40,833 nt of DNA from Rhodobacterales bacterium (GTDB taxonomy: Bacteria > Pseudomonadota > Alphaproteobacteria > Rhodobacterales > Rhodobacteraceae): contig JAUZRV010000090.1 of NCBI GenBank assembly GCA_030950105.1, positions 1-40,833 of the forward strand, given 5' to 3'. The notes under the pieces are model-generated. The model ran no database searches, was not told the origin of the DNA, and saw nothing but the letters and a program-made list of their open reading frames with translations. The position numbers and the translations under genes were made by a program. This document shows, in pieces, positions 18,501 to 27,566 of the stretch (the first letter of the stretch is position 1; every line of letters begins with the position of its first letter).

Positions 18501-21500
18501 TTGCCCCCGAACACGGGCGCGCGGGGTATGACCAATTGGTGCAGGATCTTGTGGCGCGCGGGCGGGTGCCGACGCGGATTGTCAATCTCTGGCTCTATAC
18601 CGGCAGCAAGGATTTTCGCGCAGGCAGCAACGTTTTCCACCGCAATCTTGAACAGGGGTTTTATAGCCTGCTGTTTTTGGCGCAGGCGATTGCGGACGAA
18701 AACCTGCCGGTGCCGCTGCATATTACCAACATCACATCGGGTGCGATGCAGGTGCGCCAAGAGGCGTTACCTTATCCCGAAAAGGCCACCGCTATTGGTC
18801 CGTTGCGGGTAATTCCGCGCGAATTTCCGGGGGTGACCTGTAGTGCATTAGATGTGGAGCCGCCGAAGAATACCAAGGGCGCGATGGGGCCGCTTGCCCT
18901 GCGGGTTCTTGAGGATTTATTGGCAACGCCACGCAATGTGATTGCCGCGCTACGCGGTGATAAACGGTTTGAACAGGAATTGCGCGCGGTTGAATTGGGT
19001 GGGGTTGAAGGGGATAAAACCCCGCCATTGATCCGCGAAAACGGGACCTATTTGATTACGGGTGGTTTTGGCGGGATTGGTTTGACCATCGCAGAGCGCC
19101 TCGTGCGGGATCATCAGGCGCGCATTGTGTTGGTGTCGCGGGGCGGCTTGCCAGAGCGCGAAAAATGGAACGCACATCTTGCCACCCACGCCAGAAATGA
19201 TTCCGTTTCGGCGCGGATTCGGGCGGTTCAAGCGCTCGAAGATGCGGGCGGCGAGATCATGGTTGCAAGCGCCGATGTGAGCAATATTGCCGACATGCGC
19301 GCCGTTGTGGATCAGGTAAACCAACGGTTTGGCGCGATCAACGGCGTGATCCACGGCGCGGGCACGATTGACGATGCACCGCTGTTGGCAAAATCCCTGA
19401 CGTCGATTGAAAACGTATTCACGCCGAAATTGCACGGCACCGAAGTGATTGATCAATTGTTCCCTGACGGCACGCTTGACTGGTTGGTTTTGTTTGCCTC
19501 GACGAGCACGATCACCGCGCCCGCCGGACAGGTCGATTATGTCGCCGCCAATGAATTTCTCAACGCCTATGCCAAATCGCGCACGGGCGGAAAAACCCGC
19601 GTGATGGCGATCAACTGGGGTATCTGGAACGAGGTCGGCATGGCGGCGCAGGCGGTGGCGGCACGCGATTGCGCCGATGCCATCGAGGCCCCGATAGCGA
19701 TCAATATGCCGCTGCTTGACGAGGCCGGATTTGATGGTGCGGGCAACCGAATTTTCAACACAGTTTTGCGAACCGACCGCTGGGTTCTGGATGATCACCG
19801 GACCAAGGACCGGAGCGCGATTTTGCCGGGCACCGGATACCTTGAATTGGCTGCCGAGGCGCTACGTGGAAACGGCGAAAATACCGCGTTTGAAATCCGC
19901 GATCTGCTATTTTTACGCGCCCTCAAGGTGCCGGATGATGGCGCGGTTCATATGCGCGTTCGGTTGGCGCGGGGTGACGAAGGATACCGTTTCGAAGTAT
20001 TCACCAAACAGGATATTGACGGGCGCACGGGGTATTTGTTGCACGCTGAAGCGACCCTTGTGTTGGAAGATTCCGCGCAGCCAGCGGCCTTGGATATCGC
20101 GGCGATCCTTGACGATTGCCCTTTGCGGGAACATGGCGAGGGCGCGCCACTTCGATCCCCGCAAGAGGCGCATCTTGCGTTTGGGCCACGGTGGCGGGTG
20201 TTGAACAAAACCGCGATTGGCGCGACACGCGGCGTGGCGCATTTGTCGTTGCCACCGGTCGCCGCCGGTGATCCGGATGACGGGTATCTGTTGCATCCGG
20301 CCTTGATGGATCTGGCCACCGGATGGGCGATGCACCTGATCGAGGGATACGAGGCGACACACCTCTGGGTTCCGGTTTCTTACAGCAGTATCAAGGTGTT
20401 GCGCCCGCTTCCGGCGCAGACTGTTTCCGTGGTGGAAGGTGTTGGTCGCAATCAACAAGGCGACGAGACCGCGATTTTTGACGTCGATATCTGCGACAGT
20501 GACGGCGCTATTTGTGTTGCGGTGCGTGGATTTTCTATCCGCCGCCTCGACAACGCCAGCGGTCTATCGCAGACGCCGGCAATCACCGCACGCGATGTTG
20601 AATTTGACGCGGATAATACCGCCGCGCAACCCCTGTCGGCGGCAGAAGAACGCCTGCGGCATAATCTGTCGCAAGGGATCAAACCCAAGGAAGGTGCCGA
20701 GGCATTTTTGCGCGCGCTGGCCACAGATCAGGCGCAGATATTTGTGTCGTCCCTGGATATGGGCGCGTTGATTGAACAGGCCGACGCAGGTGGAGCAAGT
20801 GATGAAACTGCGGGCCAGACGTTTGAGCGGCCTGAATTGGACACCGATTATGTCGCGCCGGAAAATGATATTGAACGCACTTTGGCCGGTTTCTGGCAGG
20901 GGTTGCTCGGGGTTGATCAAGTCGGCACCAAGGACAGTTTTTTCGATCTGGGCGGACATTCCCTAATTGCGGTGCGCCTGTTTGCGATGGTGAAAAAGGC
21001 CTATCGGATCGAGTTTCCGATTTCGATCCTGTTCGAGGCCCCGACCATTGCCCAATGCAGTGCGTTGATTGCCGAACAAATTGGCGGCGCAACCGATAGC
21101 GGTGACGCGCCAGAAACATCCGGCGGGACACCCAAAACCCCGACGCGGCGGTTCAAACATCTGGTGCCGATGCATCAAGGCGAAGGCGGGACGAAAACGC
21201 CGTTTTTCCTTGTGGCAGGGATGTTTGGCAATGTGTTGAACCTGCGCCATCTGGCCCATCTTGTCGGGGCGGATCGACCGTTTTACGGGCTTCAGGCGCG
21301 CGGCCTTTATGGCGATGATGCACCGCATGAAACACTACCCGAGGCGGCGGCCGATTACATTGCCGAAATGCGTCAAGTGCAACCAAATGGTCCCTATCTG
21401 TTGGGCGGGTTTTCCGGGGGCGGCATCACCGCCTATGAAATCGCGCATCAGCTTGAGGAGCAGGGCGAAAGCGTTGCTTTACTGGTGATGCTTGATACGC

Positions 21501-21973
21501 CGTTGCCGCGGCGCCTGCCGCTTTCACGCAGCGACCGGATGTCGATCCAGTGGCAAGAGCTTAGGAAAAAAGGCATCGGGTATCCGGTGATCTGGGCGCG
21601 CAATCGTATCCGTTGGGAAATCGCCAAGCGCCGCAAGATAGACATTGGCGCGGCCAGTTGTCAGCAGTTCCATAACGCCGAAATCGAGGCGGCGTTTTTG
21701 CGCGCGGTGGCCGGTTATCCGATCAAGGGTTGGTCGGGGCGTGCGTTGTTGTTGCGGCCAAAACAGATCGGGCATTGGACGGTTGGCGGCGGTCGGTTGA
21801 TCGACAGCCAGCGCGCCTATGTTTTGCCCGATAACGGGTGGAACGGGTTGATCGAGGGCGGCATCGAGGTGATCGAAGTGCCCGGTGATCACGATTCTAT
21901 GGTGTTGGAGCCAAATGTGCGGGTTCTGGCGGCACAGATGAAGCGCCATATTGAGCAGGCGGAAGTATCATGA
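15530..21973 (+). CDS. Type I polyketide synthase, one module: KS-AT-KR-DH-ACP-TE
   Basis: About 2147 residues. Ketosynthase (about 10-430): Cys186 in TACSTS, His322 in ECHGTGT, His362 in KTNIGHTD, complete triad. Acyltransferase (about 535-850): Ser639 in GHSMG; the later motif AAHSRMLEP is neither the malonyl HAFH nor the methylmalonyl YASH form. Ketoreductase (about 920-1370): TGGFGGIG, Ser1324, Tyr1337 and an IDD motif suggesting B-type stereochemistry. Dehydratase fold (about 1405-1690): His1423 in DDHRTKD, LPGTGYLE, FGPRW and Asp1594 in HPALMD. ACP: Ser1811 in LGGHSL. Thioesterase: Ser1962 in GFSGG, His2121 in PGDH. The KR precedes the DH, opposite to the usual order. The start is uncertain: ATG 15488 and TTG 15479 are in frame upstream; 15530 gives the usual KS N-terminus. 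It is coupled to the next gene by ATGA. Confidence 0.95.
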   Translation: MGNQANAEPIGENDIAIVGMAAHLPGAASIAQFWDNLRSGTESISVLSDEELRAAGEDPGKIHHRNYVRAAAMLKEFDHFDADFFGFSPKEAAIMDPQHRQFLEVAWEALENAGHPPENFAGPIGVYAGCGMGSYFYFNICSNPDLVADVGMFLLRHTGNDKDFLATRVSHMFDLKGPSINMQTACSTSLVATHYACKALLDGECDMALAGGVTIEMPHGRGYIFEDGEILSPDGHCHAFDHRAEGTVFGSGAGVVVLRRLGDAMADGDHIWGVIKGSAVNNDGAAKAGYLAPSVDQQAAAIAEAHAMAGVTADTIDYVECHGTGTYLGDPIEVAALTEAFSETTNDTGFCRIGSVKTNIGHTDTAAGVASLIKTTLSLHHGEIPPSLGFEKPNPVIDFENSPFSVNAALHAWTSHKGPRRAGVNSLGVGGTNAHAVLEQAPARAASDESDWPFQILCISGRNKAALDANSAALAAHLRAHPEQPLADVAWTLKVGRRGFEKRRALVAESHEEAAALLENGNIRRVFDHSVVGNAPEVVFMFPGGGAQYVGMARDLYDTEPVFAQWMDRGFAYLEGKIDYDLRALWLAQDAVADGAAGDAEERLKRPSVQLPLIMMVEYALAQLWMSWDVQPAVLVGHSMGENTAACLAGVIGFEDCIGLVLLRGQLFDTVPAGGMLSVACPLDELRAFIGDDLDIAGVNAPDLTAISGPQSALDALAATLDTKDISYQRIAIDIAAHSRMLEPILARFGDYLRGIQLAPPRLPFVSNRTGELITDAQATDPQYWVEHLRGTIYFADCITTLAANPQRIYVEMGPGKALSSLTQMHGAVPSGQVFSVLRHRDENIEDDRYFLGILGRLWATGVEADWGQYWGDAKRQRVPLPTYAFQRTRYFIEPGKAIVSSAAFLSRKQDLSDWGSQIHWRPRLADCDFDLETEMDRVAQQSWLVFMDRGGLGAEIARRLRGAGHPVTEVRSGDAFGKISGKSGEDGYVIAPEHGRAGYDQLVQDLVARGRVPTRIVNLWLYTGSKDFRAGSNVFHRNLEQGFYSLLFLAQAIADENLPVPLHITNITSGAMQVRQEALPYPEKATAIGPLRVIPREFPGVTCSALDVEPPKNTKGAMGPLALRVLEDLLATPRNVIAALRGDKRFEQELRAVELGGVEGDKTPPLIRENGTYLITGGFGGIGLTIAERLVRDHQARIVLVSRGGLPEREKWNAHLATHARNDSVSARIRAVQALEDAGGEIMVASADVSNIADMRAVVDQVNQRFGAINGVIHGAGTIDDAPLLAKSLTSIENVFTPKLHGTEVIDQLFPDGTLDWLVLFASTSTITAPAGQVDYVAANEFLNAYAKSRTGGKTRVMAINWGIWNEVGMAAQAVAARDCADAIEAPIAINMPLLDEAGFDGAGNRIFNTVLRTDRWVLDDHRTKDRSAILPGTGYLELAAEALRGNGENTAFEIRDLLFLRALKVPDDGAVHMRVRLARGDEGYRFEVFTKQDIDGRTGYLLHAEATLVLEDSAQPAALDIAAILDDCPLREHGEGAPLRSPQEAHLAFGPRWRVLNKTAIGATRGVAHLSLPPVAAGDPDDGYLLHPALMDLATGWAMHLIEGYEATHLWVPVSYSSIKVLRPLPAQTVSVVEGVGRNQQGDETAIFDVDICDSDGAICVAVRGFSIRRLDNASGLSQTPAITARDVEFDADNTAAQPLSAAEERLRHNLSQGIKPKEGAEAFLRALATDQAQIFVSSLDMGALIEQADAGGASDETAGQTFERPELDTDYVAPENDIERTLAGFWQGLLGVDQVGTKDSFFDLGGHSLIAVRLFAMVKKAYRIEFPISILFEAPTIAQCSALIAEQIGGATDSGDAPETSGGTPKTPTRRFKHLVPMHQGEGGTKTPFFLVAGMFGNVLNLRHLAHLVGADRPFYGLQARGLYGDDAPHETLPEAAADYIAEMRQVQPNGPYLLGGFSGGGITAYEIAHQLEEQGESVALLVMLDTPLPRRLPLSRSDRMSIQWQELRKKGIGYPVIWARNRIRWEIAKRRKIDIGAASCQQFHNAEIEAAFLRAVAGYPIKGWSGRALLLRPKQIGHWTVGGGRLIDSQRAYVLPDNGWNGLIEGGIEVIEVPGDHDSMVLEPNVRVLAAQMKRHIEQAEVS

Positions 21974-22989
21974 GCCGGAAACCTACACTTCTTACCATTA
22001 TATTGAATTATAAAACCGCCGACATGACCCTTGATGCGATGGCGGCGGCATTGCGGGAAATGCAGGACCTGAACGGGCGGTTGATTGTGGTGGATAATGA
22101 TTCACAAGACGGATCGTTCGAGCAGTTGACGCAAGAGGTCGCAGCGCGTGCATGGGCGGGTGTCGAGGTGGTGCAATCGGGGCATAATGGCGGGTTCGGT
22201 GCGGGTAATAATGTCGGGGTTTTGGCGGGATGCGCCGATGAGATACCGGATTATATTTATATCCTCAATTCCGATGCGTTTGTTGATAAAGGCGCGATTT
22301 CGGCCTTGGTTGAGGCGCTTGAAACCAATCCCGATGCGGGGTTTGCGGGCAGTTATATTCATGGGCCAGAAGGCGATGCCCATATGACCACGTTCCGGTT
22401 TCCAAGCATCTTTAGCGAATTTGAAGGCGCGGCGCGGTTTGGGCCGATCAGCCGCCTGTTGGCGCAATACCGCGTGCCGTTGGGGGTGCCCGATACCACG
22501 CAAGAGGTTGATTGGCTGGCTGGGGCAAGCATGATGATGCGCACCTCGGTTCTTCGGGAAATTGGCCTGTTTGACGAACAGTTTTTTCTATATTTCGAGG
22601 AAACCGATTTATGTAGGCGGGCCGCACTTGCCGGTTATCCGACGTTGTTCGTGCGCGAAAGCGAAGTAACCCATATCGGGTCGGTATCGACGGGTATGAA
22701 AACCTGGACACGGATGCCGGATTACTGGTTCAAATCGCGGCAATATTACTTCACCAAAAACCATGGGGCGGTTTACGCGTCTATGGCCACCGTAGCCCAT
22801 GTTGCGGGCGGTGTGTTGTGGCGAATACGCGCCCTGATACAGCGCAAACCACAGGCCGACCCTGATCATTTCTTACAAGACCTTGTTTTTCATAATTTGC
22901 GCGCGACCCCCACCAATACAGGGGGCAAAACGGGCTGTAAAATCCCACAAATCCCACCTGTTTCTCACACGATAGGAGAAGTCCAATGA
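21970..22989 (+). CDS. GT2-family glycosyltransferase (rhamnosyltransferase-like) between the PKS and NRPS genes
   Basis: 339 residues. The N-terminus TLLTIILNYKTADMTLDAM, the segment VVDNDSQDGSF, the metal motif LNSDAFVD and the C-terminal catalytic region DEQFFLYFEETDLCRRAALA match the WbbL/rhamnosyltransferase-like GT2 group. Both ends overlap their neighbours by 4 bp (ATGA), so it is translationally coupled between a polyketide synthase and an NRPS. That arrangement suggests it acts on the same product, for example glycosylating the acyl or peptidyl unit or the glycan that receives it. Donor and acceptor cannot be read from the sequence. The last ~25 residues are low in family similarity. 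Confidence 0.87.
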   Translation: MSRKPTLLTIILNYKTADMTLDAMAAALREMQDLNGRLIVVDNDSQDGSFEQLTQEVAARAWAGVEVVQSGHNGGFGAGNNVGVLAGCADEIPDYIYILNSDAFVDKGAISALVEALETNPDAGFAGSYIHGPEGDAHMTTFRFPSIFSEFEGAARFGPISRLLAQYRVPLGVPDTTQEVDWLAGASMMMRTSVLREIGLFDEQFFLYFEETDLCRRAALAGYPTLFVRESEVTHIGSVSTGMKTWTRMPDYWFKSRQYYFTKNHGAVYASMATVAHVAGGVLWRIRALIQRKPQADPDHFLQDLVFHNLRATPTNTGGKTGCKIPQIPPVSHTIGEVQ

Positions 22990-25900
22990 CCCATTTTACC
23001 AGCCTGATAATTGGCGATGGTCCGCTGCTTGTTCAATGTGCCGAGCGCCTGTTGGCGCAGGGCAATACGATTGCATGTGTGGTCACGGGAAACGCAGAAA
23101 TTGCAGCGTGGGCAACCGGCAATGCGCTTCGGGTTGAGGCGTCTGGCGCGGGGTTGGAAAACCGGATCAAAGACGTGCAGGCTGATTGGTTATTGAGCAT
23201 TTCAAACCTGTCGTTGATCCCCGATGCGGTGCTGTCCAAGGCCGCGCGCGGGGCGGTGAATTTCCATGACGGACCGTTGCCGCGCTATGCCGGTCTGAAC
23301 GCGCCGCTATGGGCCTTGATGAACCAAGAGAGCCGCCACGGCGTGAGCTGGCATATGATTGAAGGCGGTATTGACGAGGGCGATATTGTCGAACAGCGGA
23401 TGTTTGACCTTACCCCCGACGACACCGCGTTAAGCGTGAATACCAAATGTTACGGGGCCGCCATCGAAAGTTTCGAGGCGGTGTTGGCGCAATTGGAGAG
23501 CGGTGTTTTGAAACGCACCAAGCAAGATTTGGGCCAGCGCAATTATTGCGGCGGGAACGACCGGCCAGACGCGGCGGCGCGGCTTGATTTCGGGCGACCA
23601 GCAGCGCAATTGGTGGCGTTGGTGCGCGCCCTTGATCATGGTGGTTACGAAAACCCTCTGGCGATTTCCAAGATCGAAATTGACGGGAAAATCGTTCTGG
23701 TTGGCGCGGCGGACGTGGTGCCGGTTTCCGGTGTTGCCCTGCCCGTTGGCAGCGTTATCGACAGCACCCCAAACACGGTGACCGTCGCCACATCGGAGCA
23801 GTCGATTCACCTGTCGGATTTGCGCGATATGGCCGGTGATCCCTACCGTGTGGACATAGCCAGCGGTGCGGTTTTGCCGTCCCTCACCCCCGCCGAGACC
23901 GAGGCGTTAACCGAAAAAATGGCCCAAGTGGCCAAGCGCGAAAACCATGTTCGGCGGGTTCTCAAATCTTGGGATAACGGTGGCCTGCCGTTGATCGAGG
24001 CGGCAGATGGTCCTGCCTCGTATCAGCAAACCAAAGTCACGTTCAATACTGCGATAAAGGGCGCAGATATGCCGGCATTGATTGCGGCGTTTGTTGCCCG
24101 GCAAAACGATGCGACGCATGCCTCGATTGCGCTTGATACCGGCGGAGATTACGACAGATATTTAAGCAATTGGGCACCGTTGCGGTTTGACGCGGCGCGC
24201 GATGATTTTGCGGCACAGGTTGAAACGGCCCAAAACCACGGTGGCTTTGCACGTGATTTGATCCTGCGCACCCCAGATATTTCCCTTACGCATCCCGCCA
24301 TTGGCATCACCCTGCGTGGCGGCGCGATGACCGGCTGCGCGCTCACGTTCGATCTGTCCGCTGGTGTCACCTTGCATTGGGACAATGCGCGGATTTCACA
24401 AGCCGCCAGCGATCTGATCGTGGCGCGGTTACTGGATTTTACCGAGGCCGCACGGCATGGCGCGCGCCCGTTTGCCGATTTGCCGCGCCTGCCCGCATCC
24501 GAACGCGAGATGATTGTGGATACGTGGAACGCGACCGGTGTCGATCACGCGCAAACCTGCGTGCATCAGGAATTTGAAGCGCAGGTTTTGCGCACCCCCG
24601 ATGCGATTGCCGTGGTTTTTGAAGCCGAAACCCTGACCTATGCGGCGCTTAATGCGCGCGCCAACAAGGCGGCGCATATCCTTGTGGAAATGGGGGTGCG
24701 GCCCGATACGCTCGTCGGGCTTTATATGGGGCGCTCGGTCGATCTTTTGGTGGCAGCACTTGCCATTCAAAAGGCGGGCGGGGCCTATGTGCCGCTTGAT
24801 CCGGCCTATCCGCGCGACCGGATTGCGCATTACATCAAAGACAGCGCGGCGTCAGTGATTGTGACCCAAACCGCGCTTGCCACAGATCTATCGGCGCAGG
24901 GTGCGGCGCTGTTGGTGATTGACCAAGACGCACGCATTGATGGCGCAAAAACCGACAATATCAACAGTGGTGTGACCCCCGAAAACCTCGCTTATGTGAC
25001 CTATACTTCCGGGTCGACGGGCGTGCCAAAAGGCGTGATGGTGGAACATCGCAATGTCGGCAATTTCTTTGCCGGTATGGACGCGCGCATTGATCACAAT
25101 GACAATAGTGTTTGGCTTGCCCTGACCAGCCTGTCGTTCGACATTTCGGTGCTTGAATTGTTTTACACCATCGCACGCGGTTTCAAACTGGTGATAAGCA
25201 GCGACGAAAGCCGCACGTTGGTATCGGGGGACGGGTCGGGTGTTTTGACAAAATCCGACCGTCACCTTGATTTTAGCCTGTTTTATTGGGGCAACGACGA
25301 TGGCCCCGGACCGCGAAAATACAAAATGTTGCTCGATGGGGCGCGGTTTGCCGACACCCACGGATTTAGCGCGGTTTGGACGCCGGAACGCCATTTCCAC
25401 GCATTTGGCGGGCCTTATCCAAATCCTTCGGTCACCGGAGCCGCCGTCGCGGCGGTAACCAGCAATATCGCCGTGCGATCAGGAAGTTGCGTCGCCCCGC
25501 TGCATCATCCGGCGCGTATTGCCGAAGAATGGGCGGTGATTGACAATCTGACCAACGGGCGGGCCGGTCTTGGGATCGCGTCCGGTTGGCAACCCGATGA
25601 TTTTGTGTTGCGCCCCGAAAATACACCGCCAAATAACAAGCCGGCGATGTATGAAACCATTGAAACATTGCGCAAATTGTGGCGCGGTGAAGCAGTTGAA
25701 TTCCCGCGTGAAGACGGCACCATGCACGCTGTTTTGACCCAGCCAAGGCCGGTTTCAAAGGAATTACCGATCTGGGTGACCACGGCGGGCAATCCCCAAA
25801 CATGGGTCGAAGCCGGTGAATTGGGCGCCAATGTATTGACACACCTGTTAGGGCAAAGCGTCGCCGAAGTGGGCGGTAAAATCGAACTCTATCATCAGGC

Positions 25901-27566
25901 GCTGCGGGATAACGGGCATAATCCCGACGATTTCACCGTGACGTTGATGCTGCATACATTTGTCGCCAATGATCGAGAAAAGGCGCGCGAAATTGCCCGT
26001 GGTCCGATGAAGGATTATATGCGGTCTGCCGCCGGTTTGATCAAACAAAGCGCGTGGGATTTTCCGGCGTTCAAACGGCCCAAAGGCGTTAAAAACTCGT
26101 TCGAGCTTAATCTTGATTTGCTCAGCGGAGAGGAGCTTGAGGCCATTCTTGATTTCGCGTTTGAACGCTATTTCGAGGATTCCGGCATGTTTGGCACGGT
26201 TGAGGATTGTCTTGCACGGTGTGAGCAACTCAAACGGATCGGCATTGATGAAATCGGGTGTTTGATTGATTACGGCATCGCGCCAGAGGCGGTTATGGAG
26301 GCGTTGACGCCCTTGGCCGAGATATTGAAACGGACCAATGAAGCCGTTGAAATTGCGCCGGATGATTTTTCGATCGCGGCCCAGATCCACCGTCACAAAG
26401 TGACCCATTTACAATGCACACCGTCAATGGCGCGCATGTTGGTGATGAGCGACGAAGCCGGTCAGGCCCTGCATCATGTGGATCATTTGATGATCGGCGG
26501 CGAGGCATTTCCCGGTGGTTTGGCGCATGATCTGCGCGCGCTGACCAATGGGCGGATTGAAAATATGTATGGGCCTACGGAAACCACCATCTGGTCGTCC
26601 ACCGAAGCCGTGGAAAGTGAAAGCGGTCTGGTGAATATTGGCCGGCCCATCGCCAACACGCAATTCTATGTTCTGGATGAAAATCGCGAAATTGTGCCTG
26701 TCGGCGTTGCCGGTGAACTCTATATCGGGGGGGCCGGTGTGACGCGCGGATATTGGCAGCGCGACGAGATGACCAATGAGCGTTATGTTCCCAATCCGTT
26801 TGCCAAAGGTGGGCGGTTGTATCGAACGGGTGATCTTGTGCGCTGGCGCAGCGACGGAAAAATCGATTTCCTCGGGCGGCTTGATCATCAGGTCAAATTG
26901 CGCGGCCATCGTATCGAAGTTGGCGAAATCGAGAGCCGTCTTGATGCGATAAACGACATTGATCAAGCGGTTGTTATTCTGCGCGAAGACACGCCCGGAG
27001 ACATGCGGTTGGTGGGCTATTTGCGCGGCGATGAAACGGTTTCCGAGGGCGATATTCGCGCGCAATTGGCACACCATTTGCCCGCGCATATGATGCCGGC
27101 GCATTTTGTGTGGTTGGCGCAATTCCCGTTGACGCCGAACAAGAAAATTGACCGCAGCGCGCTCCCTGCGCCGCAGCGTGCGGTGGTGCCGGTGGAGGAT
27201 GTTGCCCCGAATTCAGGCCCTGTTTCCGGCCATGAGGCACAGATTGCCGATATCTGGACCCGCATACTGGGTGTCGGAAAAATCGGGGCGCGCGACAGTT
27301 TCTTTGATCTCGGCGGTCATTCGTTACTGGCGGTTCAGGCGCATCGTGAAATCCGCGAGGCCCTTGGGGTTAAACGGTTAAGCATCACCGACATTTTCCG
27401 GTTTCCGGTGTTGGGCGACCTGTCGGGGCGCGTTGACAAATTGTTGGGCGGCACATCACAACCACCCCAAAACGCGCCAAAACAGCAAGAAAAAGCCGCC
27501 GCGCGCAATGACGCGATGTCCAAACGCCGTGCCATGCGCGCCGCGCGGCAAAAACAAACCTCGTGA
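22986..27566 (+). CDS. NRPS with formyltransferase, interrupted glycine-type adenylation domain (luciferase-like monooxygenase insert) and carrier domain
   Basis: 1526 residues. Residues 1-190: formyltransferase fold with catalytic Asn92, His94 (VNFHDGPLPRYAG) and Asp133, as in methionyl-tRNA formyltransferase. About 190-330: its C-terminal subdomain. About 330-520: looks like the C-terminal part of a condensation domain plus the linker LPASEREMIVDTWNAT, but no HHxxxDG exists. Adenylation domain from about 525: YTSGSTGVPKG and FDISVLELF. About 750-1120: FMN-dependent luciferase-like monooxygenase of the MupA/Atu3671 type (TIGR04020). Then adenylation resumes (MYGPTETTIW, GELYIGGAG, YRTGD, NKKIDR). 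Carrier: Ser1446 in LGGHSLL. Pocket residues read D-I-L-Q-M-G-M-I-W-K, near the glycine code. No thioesterase; the C-terminal tail is basic. A strong TAGGAGAAG site precedes the ATG. MtaG and MelG of myxothiazol/melithiazol are known glycine modules with a monooxygenase insert. Confidence 0.95.
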   Translation: MTHFTSLIIGDGPLLVQCAERLLAQGNTIACVVTGNAEIAAWATGNALRVEASGAGLENRIKDVQADWLLSISNLSLIPDAVLSKAARGAVNFHDGPLPRYAGLNAPLWALMNQESRHGVSWHMIEGGIDEGDIVEQRMFDLTPDDTALSVNTKCYGAAIESFEAVLAQLESGVLKRTKQDLGQRNYCGGNDRPDAAARLDFGRPAAQLVALVRALDHGGYENPLAISKIEIDGKIVLVGAADVVPVSGVALPVGSVIDSTPNTVTVATSEQSIHLSDLRDMAGDPYRVDIASGAVLPSLTPAETEALTEKMAQVAKRENHVRRVLKSWDNGGLPLIEAADGPASYQQTKVTFNTAIKGADMPALIAAFVARQNDATHASIALDTGGDYDRYLSNWAPLRFDAARDDFAAQVETAQNHGGFARDLILRTPDISLTHPAIGITLRGGAMTGCALTFDLSAGVTLHWDNARISQAASDLIVARLLDFTEAARHGARPFADLPRLPASEREMIVDTWNATGVDHAQTCVHQEFEAQVLRTPDAIAVVFEAETLTYAALNARANKAAHILVEMGVRPDTLVGLYMGRSVDLLVAALAIQKAGGAYVPLDPAYPRDRIAHYIKDSAASVIVTQTALATDLSAQGAALLVIDQDARIDGAKTDNINSGVTPENLAYVTYTSGSTGVPKGVMVEHRNVGNFFAGMDARIDHNDNSVWLALTSLSFDISVLELFYTIARGFKLVISSDESRTLVSGDGSGVLTKSDRHLDFSLFYWGNDDGPGPRKYKMLLDGARFADTHGFSAVWTPERHFHAFGGPYPNPSVTGAAVAAVTSNIAVRSGSCVAPLHHPARIAEEWAVIDNLTNGRAGLGIASGWQPDDFVLRPENTPPNNKPAMYETIETLRKLWRGEAVEFPREDGTMHAVLTQPRPVSKELPIWVTTAGNPQTWVEAGELGANVLTHLLGQSVAEVGGKIELYHQALRDNGHNPDDFTVTLMLHTFVANDREKAREIARGPMKDYMRSAAGLIKQSAWDFPAFKRPKGVKNSFELNLDLLSGEELEAILDFAFERYFEDSGMFGTVEDCLARCEQLKRIGIDEIGCLIDYGIAPEAVMEALTPLAEILKRTNEAVEIAPDDFSIAAQIHRHKVTHLQCTPSMARMLVMSDEAGQALHHVDHLMIGGEAFPGGLAHDLRALTNGRIENMYGPTETTIWSSTEAVESESGLVNIGRPIANTQFYVLDENREIVPVGVAGELYIGGAGVTRGYWQRDEMTNERYVPNPFAKGGRLYRTGDLVRWRSDGKIDFLGRLDHQVKLRGHRIEVGEIESRLDAINDIDQAVVILREDTPGDMRLVGYLRGDETVSEGDIRAQLAHHLPAHMMPAHFVWLAQFPLTPNKKIDRSALPAPQRAVVPVEDVAPNSGPVSGHEAQIADIWTRILGVGKIGARDSFFDLGGHSLLAVQAHREIREALGVKRLSITDIFRFPVLGDLSGRVDKLLGGTSQPPQNAPKQQEKAAARNDAMSKRRAMRAARQKQTS

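Noticed and set aside
22986-23600. Reading the NRPS N-terminus as a separate methionyl-tRNA formyltransferase gene
   Set aside because: The frame continues without a stop into the adenylation domain, and no internal start with a ribosome-binding site is evident, so it is a fused domain.
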